Positions 47,440 to 57,953 of a stretch of DNA of 64,000 nucleotides are shown in pieces. Both the position numbers and the translations under genes were made by a program. The notes beneath the pieces were generated by a model, which was not told the DNA's origin, made no database searches, and saw only the letters and a program-made list of their open reading frames with translations. The DNA lies in the NCBI GenBank assembly GCA_027061995.1, contig JAMOUT010000079.1, positions 1 to 64,000 of the forward strand, written 5' to 3'. The stretch comes from Candidatus Aminicenantota bacterium (GTDB taxonomy: Bacteria; Acidobacteriota; Aminicenantia; JAMOAD01). The first letter of the stretch is position 1; the number at the start of each line of letters is the position of its first letter.

Positions 47440-48147
47440 CTATACTCTTTCCGTATCTTTATCTCTTTTTTTTGCTTCTACTATAAGTTTTTGCAATGTT
47501 TTCCCCGAAAATACGAGTAAAACAACTACAAACACAAGCAAAATAATAGCAATTGGAGGAAATATTTTTATTAACATCAATAAAAAATCGTATAAACCAT
47601 GAAGAATTACCGCTATTGTAAACCCTTTTTTGATTAATCTTTTTTCTTCATCCCGATTTTTTGCAAATTTAGCCATCCCTATATAATATCCCATAATTCC
47701 CGACATAAAAGCATGCATGGGAACAGCGGTTAAACCTCTCAATACAGCCGTTAATAACCCCCCTCCGGCGACATATATGATATTTTCAAAACATGCAAAA
47801 CCAAGACTAACAGTAATTGTGTATATTATGCCATCCATAATTTCATCAAATTTATCATTATGATAAATTGTTTTTTTTATAATGAAAAGTTTAGAGCCCT
47901 CTTCAATAACTCCCGCAACTATAAAAGCGCTAAAAGCTACCGTTAAAATGGGTGAAATTTTAAAAATGTTAAGCTTACTTACTATTACTTCAATAATAGC
48001 GACAATAAAAGTGCTAAAAAATCCCAATAAAAAAACTTTAAAAATCAGCCCTTTGGGTTCCGGTTTTAAATTGTCTTTTTTATAAAAATAGATTAAAAGA
48101 TAACCCACAGGTATTATGGATAAGCTGATAGATATTAGTAATTTCAT
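47440..48147 (-). CDS. PrsW-family intramembrane protease-like protein
   Basis: Multi-TM; FIVAGVIEEGSKLF and FACFENIIYV motifs, PMHAFMSGIMGYY, ILHGLYDFLLM. Confidence 0.85.
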   Translation of the reverse strand: MKLLISISLSIIPVGYLLIYFYKKDNLKPEPKGLIFKVFLLGFFSTFIVAIIEVIVSKLNIFKISPILTVAFSAFIVAGVIEEGSKLFIIKKTIYHNDKFDEIMDGIIYTITVSLGFACFENIIYVAGGGLLTAVLRGLTAVPMHAFMSGIMGYYIGMAKFAKNRDEEKRLIKKGFTIAVILHGLYDFLLMLIKIFPPIAIILLVFVVVLLVFSGKTLQKLIVEAKKRDKDTERV

Positions 48148-48283
48148 CAATAATATCCTTGTTATCACTCCTTTATAATCGATTATTTTAATTGAAAATA
48201 TTAAGCGTTTATTTCTTCATGTTAAAAAATAAACTCTAATATTGTCTCTCGTAAAAATTTGTTTAACTAAATATAATCAAAAA

Positions 48284-49912
48284 CTAAGAGGGTAACTCCA
48301 ATCCGTATCCCTGCTCTTTATCAGCCTTCTTTAGCATGAAAGCGAGAAATATAGAGATAACTCCCAATATAACAAGTATCAATATGGGGATAGTGTAATT
48401 GTAAACCGGAAGTTGCCCCGCTTTTCTCAGCTCCTGAATCTTTTCCGATATTTGGACTTCGCTCAAACCTTGGGCTGCAAAAGATTGCCTGAGAGCTCTG
48501 ATTTTTGCTATAACATCGGGATTCACAAGATCAAGCACTTTTCCTATCCCGGCAAAAAAAGCGAGCAAACCCCAGTTTTGAACAGTGAACATGGTTGCAT
48601 AAGCTGTTCCTATTCTGTATTCGGGCACTATCTTCGCAACCGATGGCCACATTGCTGCGGGGACCAAAGAAAAAGCCATTCCGAGACTTATGAGTCCGAA
48701 ATATCCGAGATAAACATTATTAAAAATAGAAAGAGAGAGGTGGGCGAAAATCAAAAGGAGAGAACCGAGTATCATTAATGAGGCGGCTTTACCCTTTTTA
48801 TCGACAAAATTTCCGAAAATCGGAGAAAACATAATGGTAGCCATAGGTATTAAACTTGCAACCTTAGGTCCGTTTTTCAGCCATATCGCCAAAGTATCTT
48901 TAATAGAATATATGAAAGATAGAAAAAGAACGCCCAGTATTATCAATGAAATGATTTTGGCTGATTTTGATTTAAGCTTGGAGGGTAATACGGGAAATAA
49001 GACCCCGAATAAAAACAGAACAACATATATCAGCGTATTTCCGAGGGTAGCGCTTCCGAAAATCACTATTTGAGAAGCATTTTTAGGTAAATCATAAGAA
49101 AAACCGAATTTATTTACGAGAAGATCAGGTGCGTATTGCATAAAAGGGAATACCGCCGAATAAAAAGCAACACACAAAAGAGATATTATTATGAATGATT
49201 TATCAGTAACAAGTTTTTTAAGGTCCGAGAATTTAAACTTTTCATCTTCGGAAACAGTTTCATTTAACTGTTTATCCAATTTTATATCAAAGAACATATA
49301 TGCTATAAAAAGAACAAACCCTATCCCTATTAAAGTTGCTGCAAAAGTAACGGCTACCGGAACATTATTATGAGCAATTTCAGGAGACAGAGATGTTCCG
49401 AGAGCGGAGCCCAACCTACCGAAACCTATGTTGATTGCCATTGCGAGGGCAAGCTCATACCCTTTAAACCACTTTACTATTGTCTTGGTTATGATAACCG
49501 CAGTGATCTCAAGCCCGATACCGAAAAGAATCCTGCCTATTATCATTATCAATAGCCTTTTTGAAGGTTCTGTTGTAAGAATACCACTTGCTCCCACAGC
49601 TACAATAGCTCCGCCGAGCGTAGCCACACTTCCGAAAATAAGCATTGAAAGTCTGATTCCCCATTTGTCGAGAATTATTCCTCCGATAATTATCATTCCG
49701 AATACATTGGCTATTGTTGTTAAGCTTATTAAGGTTCCGAACTGTGTCGAGGAGATACCAAGCTGACTTTCCATTAAAGGTTTTAAACCTGAAAAAAAGT
49801 CTTGAAACCAGTAAGTGGCAAACATTAAACCACTTACCATTAATAATGCAACCCATCTCATGATCACCGAATCACGAAGTGTTTTTTGAATTTTTTCTTT
49901 TACTTCGGTCAT
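48284..49912 (-). CDS. Major facilitator superfamily transporter
   Basis: ~12 TM; GGIILDKWGIRLSMLIFG motif A; FGIGLEITAVIITKTIVKWFKGYELALAMAINIGFGRLG. Confidence 0.88.
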   Translation of the reverse strand: MTEVKEKIQKTLRDSVIMRWVALLMVSGLMFATYWFQDFFSGLKPLMESQLGISSTQFGTLISLTTIANVFGMIIIGGIILDKWGIRLSMLIFGSVATLGGAIVAVGASGILTTEPSKRLLIMIIGRILFGIGLEITAVIITKTIVKWFKGYELALAMAINIGFGRLGSALGTSLSPEIAHNNVPVAVTFAATLIGIGFVLFIAYMFFDIKLDKQLNETVSEDEKFKFSDLKKLVTDKSFIIISLLCVAFYSAVFPFMQYAPDLLVNKFGFSYDLPKNASQIVIFGSATLGNTLIYVVLFLFGVLFPVLPSKLKSKSAKIISLIILGVLFLSFIYSIKDTLAIWLKNGPKVASLIPMATIMFSPIFGNFVDKKGKAASLMILGSLLLIFAHLSLSIFNNVYLGYFGLISLGMAFSLVPAAMWPSVAKIVPEYRIGTAYATMFTVQNWGLLAFFAGIGKVLDLVNPDVIAKIRALRQSFAAQGLSEVQISEKIQELRKAGQLPVYNYTIPILILVILGVISIFLAFMLKKADKEQGYGLELPS

Positions 49913-50129
49913 TTACACATCCTTTTTTTATTTTATGATAAACAATTAAAAATAATAAAAGAATTGATGAAAAAAGTCAACTCAATGATTGTCGTGAAAT
50001 TGAATTAAGTTGTTTTACGGTGAATCATATTGGATAAAAATTTAAAAATGCTATCCCTTGTAAAAAAATATCTTGATACCATACTATCGTTTGTATTATA
50101 ATCAAAGATATGTTTATAGGAGGTGCAAA

Positions 50130-51713
50130 ATGTTTGTTTTATCGGTGAAAAATTCAAGAAAAGTTGATGAAATAGCTTTTAATGATTATAAATTTCAATC
50201 TTCTCTTCTTATGGAAAATGCGGGAAGATCAGTTGTAGATGCAATTGAAAATAGTTTCGGAGAGGTTGAGGATACGGATATTGTTGTTATTTCGGGAAAA
50301 GGAAATAACGGGGGAGACGGAATGGTTACGGCGAGACATCTTTACAACAGAGGAGCAAATGTAACTCTTTTTTTATTAACCTCCCCCTCCAAACTAAAAG
50401 GTGATCCTCGAATAAATTATAAAATTTTAAAAAATTATAATATTGAAATCATTAAAATTTTAAAAGTGAATGATATTAAGAAATTATCCCAATATCTTAA
50501 TAATGCTGATATGGTTGTTGATGCGATTTTCGGCACAGGTTTTAAAGGAATAGTTTCAGGTTTTTATGAAAAGATAATAAAGGATATAAATGATAAATCA
50601 AAATTTACTGTTTCCATTGATATACCTTCGGGAATTAACGGAGATATTATAAATCCTGAAGGGGAACATATCTTTGCGGATTTAACTGTCAGTCTTGCCA
50701 ATCTTAAACCAGCCCATGTTCTTCCCCCTTCGGAAGAATATTGCGGAGAGGTTTTTATAGGAGATATAGGGATTCCTCAAGAGATAGTGGAAAAAAATTC
50801 TTTGTTTAAAATGATTGATGAGGAAGATTTTATGGAGCTCTTGCTTGACAGAGAACTTGATACACACAAAGGGACTTATGGTCACACTGTTATTATAGGG
50901 GGAAGCAGAGATAAATCCGGAGCAGTAGCTCTTGCCGCAAAAGCTGCATTAAGGGTTGGGGCGGGGCTTGTCTCTGTTGCGGTTCCCGAATCAATAATAG
51001 ACAGAATTTCCTCCAATACCCCTGAAATCATGTATTTTCCTCTGAAAGAAAAAAACGGTCTTATCTCTTCTGAAAATGAAGAGGCTCTTTTAAAATTTCT
51101 AAAAGATAAATCTTCAATTGTCATTGGTCCCGGAATGGGTGTTTCCCCCGAATTAAAGAGATTAATATTAAATTTAATAAATAAAACAGATCTTCCCGTT
51201 GTTATTGATGCGGATGCTCTTAATAATTTGGGAGAGGGGATTAAGGATATAAGAAAAGAGAATATCGTATTAACACCTCATCCGGGAGAATTCGAGAGGA
51301 TATCCGGCATTGATAAGAGTGAAATCAAAAAAAACAGATGGATTAAAGGGATTGAATTTGCCGAAAAAAACGGATTTAATTTAATATTAAAAGGATATAA
51401 AACTTTGATTGGATTCGGGAAAACAAAAGAGTTTTTTGTAAATCCCACGGGAAACCCGGGGATGGCAACAGGAGGAACCGGAGATGTATTATCCGGTATT
51501 CTCGGCGGTTTACTCTCTTCAAACGATTCTTTAATAGGGTTTAAAGCCAAGATTCTCGGTGGGGTTTTTATCCATTCTCTTGCCGCTGATCTTGCTGTAA
51601 ACAGAATAGGGGATCAGTCTCTTATAGCTTCGGATATTATCGATTATCTACCGGTGGCTTTTGATTATCTGAAAACCGGAGGGGAGGAAGAATTTGAGGA
51701 AGATGATTATTAA
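50130..51713 (+). CDS. nnr: Bifunctional NAD(P)H-hydrate epimerase / ADP-dependent NAD(P)H-hydrate dehydratase
   Basis: ISGKGNNGGDGMVTARHL, VDAIFGTGFKG, TVIIGGSRDKSGAVALAAKAALRVGAGLV, NPTGNPGMATGGTGDVLSGI; SD aggagg before the ATG at 50130. Confidence 0.93.
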   Translation: MFVLSVKNSRKVDEIAFNDYKFQSSLLMENAGRSVVDAIENSFGEVEDTDIVVISGKGNNGGDGMVTARHLYNRGANVTLFLLTSPSKLKGDPRINYKILKNYNIEIIKILKVNDIKKLSQYLNNADMVVDAIFGTGFKGIVSGFYEKIIKDINDKSKFTVSIDIPSGINGDIINPEGEHIFADLTVSLANLKPAHVLPPSEEYCGEVFIGDIGIPQEIVEKNSLFKMIDEEDFMELLLDRELDTHKGTYGHTVIIGGSRDKSGAVALAAKAALRVGAGLVSVAVPESIIDRISSNTPEIMYFPLKEKNGLISSENEEALLKFLKDKSSIVIGPGMGVSPELKRLILNLINKTDLPVVIDADALNNLGEGIKDIRKENIVLTPHPGEFERISGIDKSEIKKNRWIKGIEFAEKNGFNLILKGYKTLIGFGKTKEFFVNPTGNPGMATGGTGDVLSGILGGLLSSNDSLIGFKAKILGGVFIHSLAADLAVNRIGDQSLIASDIIDYLPVAFDYLKTGGEEEFEEDDY

Positions 51714-52122
51714 GAGCGAAGCACCTGAAGATACTCGTAAAATCGGGATAAATTTTGCGGAATCTCTAAAAGGGGATGAGATAATTATTGTATCGGGAGA
51801 ACTCGGTGTAGGGAAAACCCATCTTATTAAAGGAATTGCCGAATATTTTGATATAGATAGTAAAGAGGTGAACTCTCCCACCTTTACCATAATGAATATA
51901 TATTACGGAAAAATAACGATTTATCACCTTGATTTATATAGGGTTTCGGAAGAGGAAGCTGAAGAGATAATATCCGAGATCGAAGGCAAAGGGGTTATCA
52001 TTCTTGAATGGGGGGAAAAATTAAATCCGGTTTATTTTGATAATGTAAAATATTTTATAGAGATAGAATATGATAAAGAACTAAATAGAGAGATTAAAAT
52101 CAGGGGTTTGACAGATGTTTAG
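51703..52122 (+). CDS. tsaE: tRNA t6A biosynthesis ATPase TsaE
   Basis: VSGELGVGKTHLIKGIAEYF, VNSPTFTIMNIY, YHLDLYRV, ILEWGEKL. Confidence 0.93.
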   Translation: MIIKSEAPEDTRKIGINFAESLKGDEIIIVSGELGVGKTHLIKGIAEYFDIDSKEVNSPTFTIMNIYYGKITIYHLDLYRVSEEEAEEIISEIEGKGVIILEWGEKLNPVYFDNVKYFIEIEYDKELNREIKIRGLTDV

Positions 52123-52582
52123 ATTTTTAAAGAAAATATTATTTTTATTGTTAGTCGGAATCATAATTTACTTTTTTTTTACAAGGTTATATGTGTTTAA
52201 AGTTAAAGGCAACTCAATGTCTCCGACGATAAAGAATGGCTCCTTTGTGCTTGTTGTAAAATCTAATCGACTTATCAAAAGAAAATCAATAATAGTTTTT
52301 TTTGATCCGAAAACAATAAAGAATAAAAAGATGATTAAAAGAGTTTACGGCATGGGGGGAGATTACCTCATTATTAAAAAAAACGGTTATGAGGTGAAAA
52401 TCAAGCCTGAGAAAGGAGACAAAAGTTATCTTAAGATACCCGGAAACAGTTATTATGTTGTAGGAGATAATTTTTCCCTTTCAAGTGATAGTAGAGAAGG
52501 GTGGTTTGTTACAAAAGACCTTATTATAGGAAGAGCATTTATTGTATTCTATCCTATAAAATATTTTAAATTTTTACTTTGA
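52115..52582 (+). CDS. lepB: Signal peptidase I
   Basis: N-terminal TM; KGNSMSPTIKNGSFVLV; KRVYGMGGDY; YVVGDNFSLSSDSREGWFV. Confidence 0.9.
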   Translation: MFRFLKKILFLLLVGIIIYFFFTRLYVFKVKGNSMSPTIKNGSFVLVVKSNRLIKRKSIIVFFDPKTIKNKKMIKRVYGMGGDYLIIKKNGYEVKIKPEKGDKSYLKIPGNSYYVVGDNFSLSSDSREGWFVTKDLIIGRAFIVFYPIKYFKFLL

Positions 52583-52593
52583 ATTTATTATTG

Positions 52594-53691
52594 TTACATT
52601 CCGAATCCTGTTCCGAGAGCGACCGCCATTTTTACCATATCACCATCGGGTTTTACCCTTTTGGGATTTCTTGCCGCTTCCGCAAGAGATACATCTATAA
52701 TATCGTTTCCTCTGACCGCTACCATTTTACCGAATTTCCCTTTGACAACAAGTTCGACAGCATGGTATCCGAATCTTGTCGCAAGAAGCCTGTCAAAAGG
52801 GGAAGGGCTACCACCCCTTTGAAGATGGCCGAGAACAGTTACCCTTGTTTCCATCCCCGTTAAATCCTCTATTTCATCTCCCACTTTATTTCCCACACCT
52901 CCGAGCCTTATAGGCATACTCGGATCATCGACTATTTTCTTCACGACAACTTCCCCCCCCTCGGCTTTAGCTCCTTCACTGACAACAACAAGACTGAATC
53001 TTTTCCCTTTTTTAACCCTTTTTTCAATGCTTTTTGCCACATTTTCAATTTTATAAGGGATCTCGGGGATTAGAATAACATCTCCTCCGCCAGCTATCCC
53101 AGAATGGAGAGCTATCCAACCCGCGTCTCTCCCCATGACCTCTATCACCATTACCCTATGGTGCGATTCCGCCGTAGAATGAAGTTTGTCTATGGAAAAA
53201 GTTGCAACCTGAAGTGCGGAATCAAAACCGAAAGTTACATCTGTTCCGCCGAGGTCATTATCTATTGTCTTCGGAACGCCCACCATAGGGATTCCGTATC
53301 TTTCGTAAAATTCAAGAGACATGGTTTGAGTGCCGTCTCCTCCGATAGTAATAATGGCATCAATATCATTGTATTCTATGGTTTTTATAACTTGTTCGCT
53401 AACATCAATAAACTCAGGTTTTCCGTCTTTTAGTATCTTGTATTTAAAAGGGTTATCTCTGTTTGAAGTTCCGAGAATGGTTCCCCCTCTCGGAAGAATT
53501 CCCGATACATCCTTTTCTGTTATCTGGCTTACCTTTTTATTAATCAATCCTCCGAATCCGTCTCTTATCCCCATAACCTCAAGTCCGTGTTCATTTATCG
53601 CTGTTTTTACAACAGCACGAATAACCGCATTTAACCCCGGACAATCTCCCCCTGCTGTTAAAACCCCGATTCTTTTGATTTTATTTTTCAT
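52594..53691 (-). CDS. pfkA: 6-phosphofructokinase, predicted ATP-type with Gly104/Lys124
   Basis: GGDCPGLNAVIRAVV, GGDGTQTM, PKTIDNDLGGTD, MGRDAGWIAL, GHLQRGGSPS. Confidence 0.93.
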   Translation of the reverse strand: MKNKIKRIGVLTAGGDCPGLNAVIRAVVKTAINEHGLEVMGIRDGFGGLINKKVSQITEKDVSGILPRGGTILGTSNRDNPFKYKILKDGKPEFIDVSEQVIKTIEYNDIDAIITIGGDGTQTMSLEFYERYGIPMVGVPKTIDNDLGGTDVTFGFDSALQVATFSIDKLHSTAESHHRVMVIEVMGRDAGWIALHSGIAGGGDVILIPEIPYKIENVAKSIEKRVKKGKRFSLVVVSEGAKAEGGEVVVKKIVDDPSMPIRLGGVGNKVGDEIEDLTGMETRVTVLGHLQRGGSPSPFDRLLATRFGYHAVELVVKGKFGKMVAVRGNDIIDVSLAEAARNPKRVKPDGDMVKMAVALGTGFGM

Positions 53692-53865
53692 ATTAACCTC
53701 CTCCTTTTATATCATAAAAATATCCGAATATCTTCCGAGACTATTATCACAGTAAAAGAATAAAGAAAAAAATATATTAAAATTTAAAGAGTTTCCCATT
53801 CTCACATAATTCTCCACAAACCTATATACTATAAAATTATAATGAAACAGTGAAAATGTCAAGTA

Positions 53866-54894
53866 TTATATTTTTGCCCATGGTTCCGGAAGAAACAGTT
53901 TTTTATATAAATTCAGAGCATATCTGTCTGTCATCCCCGCAATAAAATCCATTACCCTTTTTTCAAGTGAATCTTCTTCGGGAAATTCTTCAACATACTC
54001 TTTCGGATTTTCAAGAAGATACTCGTATAACTCTTTAAGAATCTTAAATATTTTCGATTTTTCAGCACTGTGCTCCTCTTCCCTGTAAACTCTTTTTATA
54101 AGAAAGTCTCTTAATTCAATGGTGGCGGAATATATATCTTCACTCATCCTTATATAATCATAATCATGTTTCTTTGTTGTGAATATCAGATCTCTCACCA
54201 TCGTGTTTATCCTTTCTCTCTTGGAGTCTCCCAAAATTTTAATAAGATGAGGAGGGATCTCTTCCGATTTTATCATTCCCGCTCTAATTGCATCATCAAG
54301 ATCATGATTTACATATGCAACTATATCGGAATATCTGATAATTTGACCTTCAAGAGTTTTACTCATATTACTCTTTTTGAATATATCCCCGAAACCTTTT
54401 GAATGTTTAACTATTCCATCCCTGACTTCCAGTGTAAGATTCAACCCTTTTCCATTGTTTTCAAGTTTATCTATGACTCTGAGACTATGAAGATAATGCT
54501 TAAAACCGATTTCGGATAATTCGTTCAAAACAGCTTCTCCGAAATGCCCGAAAGGGGTATGTCCTATATCATGCCCCAAAGCGATTGCTTCAGTTAAACT
54601 CTCGTTTAATTTAAGAGCCATTGCTATTGTTCTTCCTATTTGAGATACTTCGAGAGTATGAGTTAAACGGGTTCTGTAATGGTCACCCGTAGGGGATATG
54701 AATACCTGAGTTTTATGCTTTAGTCTTCTGAAACTTTTAGAATGGATTATTCTGTCTCTGTCTCTTTGAAAAGGGGGACGAATATCCTCTTTTTCCTCAT
54801 ATTTTAACCTTCCTTCACTATCACTGTTTTTACATGCACGAGGATGTAAAAATTTTGATTCTATCTCTTCTATTTCCTCTCTTATATTCATCAA
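53866..54894 (-). CDS. dgt: Deoxyguanosinetriphosphate triphosphohydrolase-like protein
   Basis: [44 protein letters not shown]. Confidence 0.92.
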   Translation of the reverse strand: MMNIREEIEEIESKFLHPRACKNSDSEGRLKYEEKEDIRPPFQRDRDRIIHSKSFRRLKHKTQVFISPTGDHYRTRLTHTLEVSQIGRTIAMALKLNESLTEAIALGHDIGHTPFGHFGEAVLNELSEIGFKHYLHSLRVIDKLENNGKGLNLTLEVRDGIVKHSKGFGDIFKKSNMSKTLEGQIIRYSDIVAYVNHDLDDAIRAGMIKSEEIPPHLIKILGDSKRERINTMVRDLIFTTKKHDYDYIRMSEDIYSATIELRDFLIKRVYREEEHSAEKSKIFKILKELYEYLLENPKEYVEEFPEEDSLEKRVMDFIAGMTDRYALNLYKKLFLPEPWAKI

Positions 54895-56576
54895 TTATCA
54901 AGGTGTTTTAAAACATTAACAGATACTTGCTGTGATAATTTTCTTGCTTCTTCGAGTGTCTCATTAGCTTTTGATTCAAGTTCTTTTCTGAATTTATCAT
55001 CATTTATTGAAGGAAGATTAATTTTAACATTCAGAAAGGCTCCTTCCGCTGCGGTTCTCGCCATCCATCCTGCGACTCCCACATCCGAAATAGAATTTAT
55101 ATTACCTATCTCGGACACTCTCTCTGCTATTTTTAAAACCCCTATTGTTTTTTCAAGAACTTTCATGGGAACCTCAGCCGCATATTGAGCCGCTTTTTCC
55201 ATTGCCCGCTCTCTTTGTTGTTTATCTTCATCCGTTTTTTTAGGAAGTCTTCTTGCTTCCATATAAAGATTAAAAGCATTTGTATCTTCATCTATCAATC
55301 TTACAAACTCTTGTTTAATTTTTTGAGCTTCGGCTCCCAATTCGGAAAATTCATTATTAAACTTTTCATAACCTTTTTTACCATAACTGAGTGCTGCTAC
55401 CATGGATGAAAGAGCGGAAGAGAGAGAGCCGGCAAGTGCGGCAATGCTTCCCCCTCCCGGGGCAGGTGAATCGGATGAAACTTCATCAACAAAATCTGTG
55501 ATCTTCATCTCTGTTAAAAGCTTGGACTTATAATCTTTTTCAATAATATATTCTATTATTTTTTCATCGGGATTAAAGGGAGAAACTGAACTTAACTCAA
55601 GAGATTTAACCGCAATATCAACAAGTTCTCTTTCGGGAACTCCGAGACTTTTCCCCTGTTTTTCAAGAAAATGTTTACCAACTTCAAGAATCGTTTCCTT
55701 GGGGATAAGACCAACGACTTCACTCCCCGTTACAAGCAAACCGAGTTTTTGTGCTTGCTCTATCACCTCTTCGTAAACTTTCCATAGAGGGGTTTTTTTA
55801 TAATTTAAAAGATTTATCGAAATCTGGGCTATTCCGTATTCATCAATATACCATCCGATGGCTCTGACATTTTTTAAAGTGCCGGGAACTCTTAATTTGT
55901 TTCCCTTTTCATCTTTAATGATTTTCCCGTTTTTATCCCTTTTTAACCTGCCGTTTTCCCTTATATTCAAAGCTATTTCATTGGCAAGTTTTTTATCTTT
56001 TGTATTAAGATTAACATTATAAGCGATTAAGAATTCTCTTGCACCTATAATTGTTCCCCCTGTTTTTGCAATTCGTTCATTGTATTCATCGGGACCAAAA
56101 TCAGGTTTCAGCTCTTTTAGTTTTTCGGGAAGAGCTTCATATTCTCCCTTTCTAACATAGGATAAGCTTTTTCTTTCCTCTGTTGTAGCTGCTTCCTCAT
56201 AAAGATATACCGGGATATTCAACTCTTTTCCCACTCTTTCTCCCAATTCTCTTGCTATTTTAACACAATCTTCCATTGTAACCCCTTCCAAAGGGACAAA
56301 AGGGACAACATCTGTTGCTCCGAGTCTGGGATGGGCTCCGGTCTGTTCTCTCATGTCAATGATTTCGGCCGCTTTTTCAATAGCTCTGAAAGCAGCTTCT
56401 TTTACAGATTCGGGATCTCCCACAAAAGTAAACACGGTTCTGTTTGTAGCTTCTCCCGGATCAACATCAAGAAGTTTAACCCCTTTAACCGAACGGATTA
56501 CTTTTTTTATCTCTTCCAATTTACTCTTGTCTCTTCCCTCGGAAAAATTGGGAACACATTCGACTAATTTTCTCAT
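54891..56576 (-). CDS. ftcD: Glutamate formimidoyltransferase / formimidoyl-THF cyclodeaminase (bifunctional)
   Basis: [38 protein letters not shown]-terminal [28 protein letters not shown]. Confidence 0.93.
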   Translation of the reverse strand: MRKLVECVPNFSEGRDKSKLEEIKKVIRSVKGVKLLDVDPGEATNRTVFTFVGDPESVKEAAFRAIEKAAEIIDMREQTGAHPRLGATDVVPFVPLEGVTMEDCVKIARELGERVGKELNIPVYLYEEAATTEERKSLSYVRKGEYEALPEKLKELKPDFGPDEYNERIAKTGGTIIGAREFLIAYNVNLNTKDKKLANEIALNIRENGRLKRDKNGKIIKDEKGNKLRVPGTLKNVRAIGWYIDEYGIAQISINLLNYKKTPLWKVYEEVIEQAQKLGLLVTGSEVVGLIPKETILEVGKHFLEKQGKSLGVPERELVDIAVKSLELSSVSPFNPDEKIIEYIIEKDYKSKLLTEMKITDFVDEVSSDSPAPGGGSIAALAGSLSSALSSMVAALSYGKKGYEKFNNEFSELGAEAQKIKQEFVRLIDEDTNAFNLYMEARRLPKKTDEDKQQRERAMEKAAQYAAEVPMKVLEKTIGVLKIAERVSEIGNINSISDVGVAGWMARTAAEGAFLNVKINLPSINDDKFRKELESKANETLEEARKLSQQVSVNVLKHLDN

Positions 56577-56735
56577 GAATCTCCTCCGAAATTTATTAAA
56601 ATATAATATACCTTATAAAAAGATTAAATTCAAGGTTTTGGGTTGAGAAGGAAAATCTTTAAAAAACGGATTAAAAATGTTATAATTTTTTCCAATTTAT
56701 TATCGGATTTAAATAAAAACCTTTAAGGAGGTAAA

Positions 56736-57953
56736 ATGAGTATAAAACAAGCGGAAGCAGGCAATATGGGAGATAAAGTCAGATCCGATTGTCGGGTTTT
56801 GTTAAAAACAGGGGATAAAATCAAAGGGATAAAACTTAATCTTGAAAGCAAGGTGAAAGCTCTATACGGAGAATCCATAAAAAAACTTGTTTTTGAAATG
56901 ATGGAATTTTTTGAAATAGAGGATATTGAGATAGATCTGTTTGATTCCGGAGCACTACCTTTTGTTATTATGGCAAGAATTGAAACAGCCGTAAAAAAAT
57001 TGGGTTTGGATAAAGGGAAAAAGTATCTTCCCGAATGGCAGTATGAATTTTCCAAAAGTGACAGGGATAGATTCAGAAGATCAAGATTATATCTTCCCGG
57101 AGACCAGCCCAAATTTTTTCTAAATGCTGCAATTCATAAACCTGACGGATTAATCCTTGATCTTGAAGATTCGGTAGCTCCTCCCGCAAAGGATTCCGCA
57201 AGAATACTTGTTAGAAATTCATTAAGAACCATTGATTTCATGAGTGCCGAGAGAATGGTCAGAATCAATCAACTACCTTTGGGACTTAAAGATCTTGAAG
57301 AGATCATCCCTCATAGGGTTGATTTGATTTTAATTCCCAAAGTGGAGTATCCGGAACAGATTAAAGATATAGATGAAAAAATAGATCAATTATTAAAAGA
57401 AAATTCAGAAACATTCGACCCTTTTTATATGCCGATAATAGAAAGTGCGGCGGGGATTATGAATGCTTATGATATAGCAAAATCCTCAAAACGGATAGTA
57501 GCTCTTGCAATAGGGCTTGAAGATTATACCGCTGATATAGGCACACAAAGGACAAAGGAGGGGAGAGAGAGTTTTTTTGCAAGATCGGTTATTGTTAATG
57601 CGGCGAAAGCTGTGGGAATACAAGCGATTGATACTGTTTTTTCCGATGTTACCGATATGGATGGTTTAAAAGAGAGTGTTCTTGAAGCTAAATCACTTGG
57701 TTTTGACGGTAAAGGGTGTATTCATCCGAGACAGATTAGAATCATTCATGAAGCTTTTGCCCCGACCGACAAAGAGATAGATAAAGCCAAAAAAATCGTT
57801 CTTGCTTTTGAAGATGCTGAGAAAAAAGGATTGGGAGTTGTGTCTTTGGGGAGTAAAATGATTGACCCCCCTGTTGTTAAAAGAGCATTAAGAATCATAA
57901 ATCTTGCTTTAAGAGAGGGATTGATAAATGAAAATTGGAGGGAAAAATTATGA
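56736..57953 (+). CDS. Fused citrate lyase gamma (acyl carrier, CitD) and beta (CitE) subunits
   Basis: N-terminal ~95 aa CitD-like (IKQAEAGNMGDKVRSDCRV...DSGALPFVIMARIETAVKK) joined to CitE (RSRLYLPGDQPKFFLNAAIHKPDGLILDLEDSVAPPAK); SD aaggagg. Confidence 0.88.
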   Translation: MSIKQAEAGNMGDKVRSDCRVLLKTGDKIKGIKLNLESKVKALYGESIKKLVFEMMEFFEIEDIEIDLFDSGALPFVIMARIETAVKKLGLDKGKKYLPEWQYEFSKSDRDRFRRSRLYLPGDQPKFFLNAAIHKPDGLILDLEDSVAPPAKDSARILVRNSLRTIDFMSAERMVRINQLPLGLKDLEEIIPHRVDLILIPKVEYPEQIKDIDEKIDQLLKENSETFDPFYMPIIESAAGIMNAYDIAKSSKRIVALAIGLEDYTADIGTQRTKEGRESFFARSVIVNAAKAVGIQAIDTVFSDVTDMDGLKESVLEAKSLGFDGKGCIHPRQIRIIHEAFAPTDKEIDKAKKIVLAFEDAEKKGLGVVSLGSKMIDPPVVKRALRIINLALREGLINENWREKL

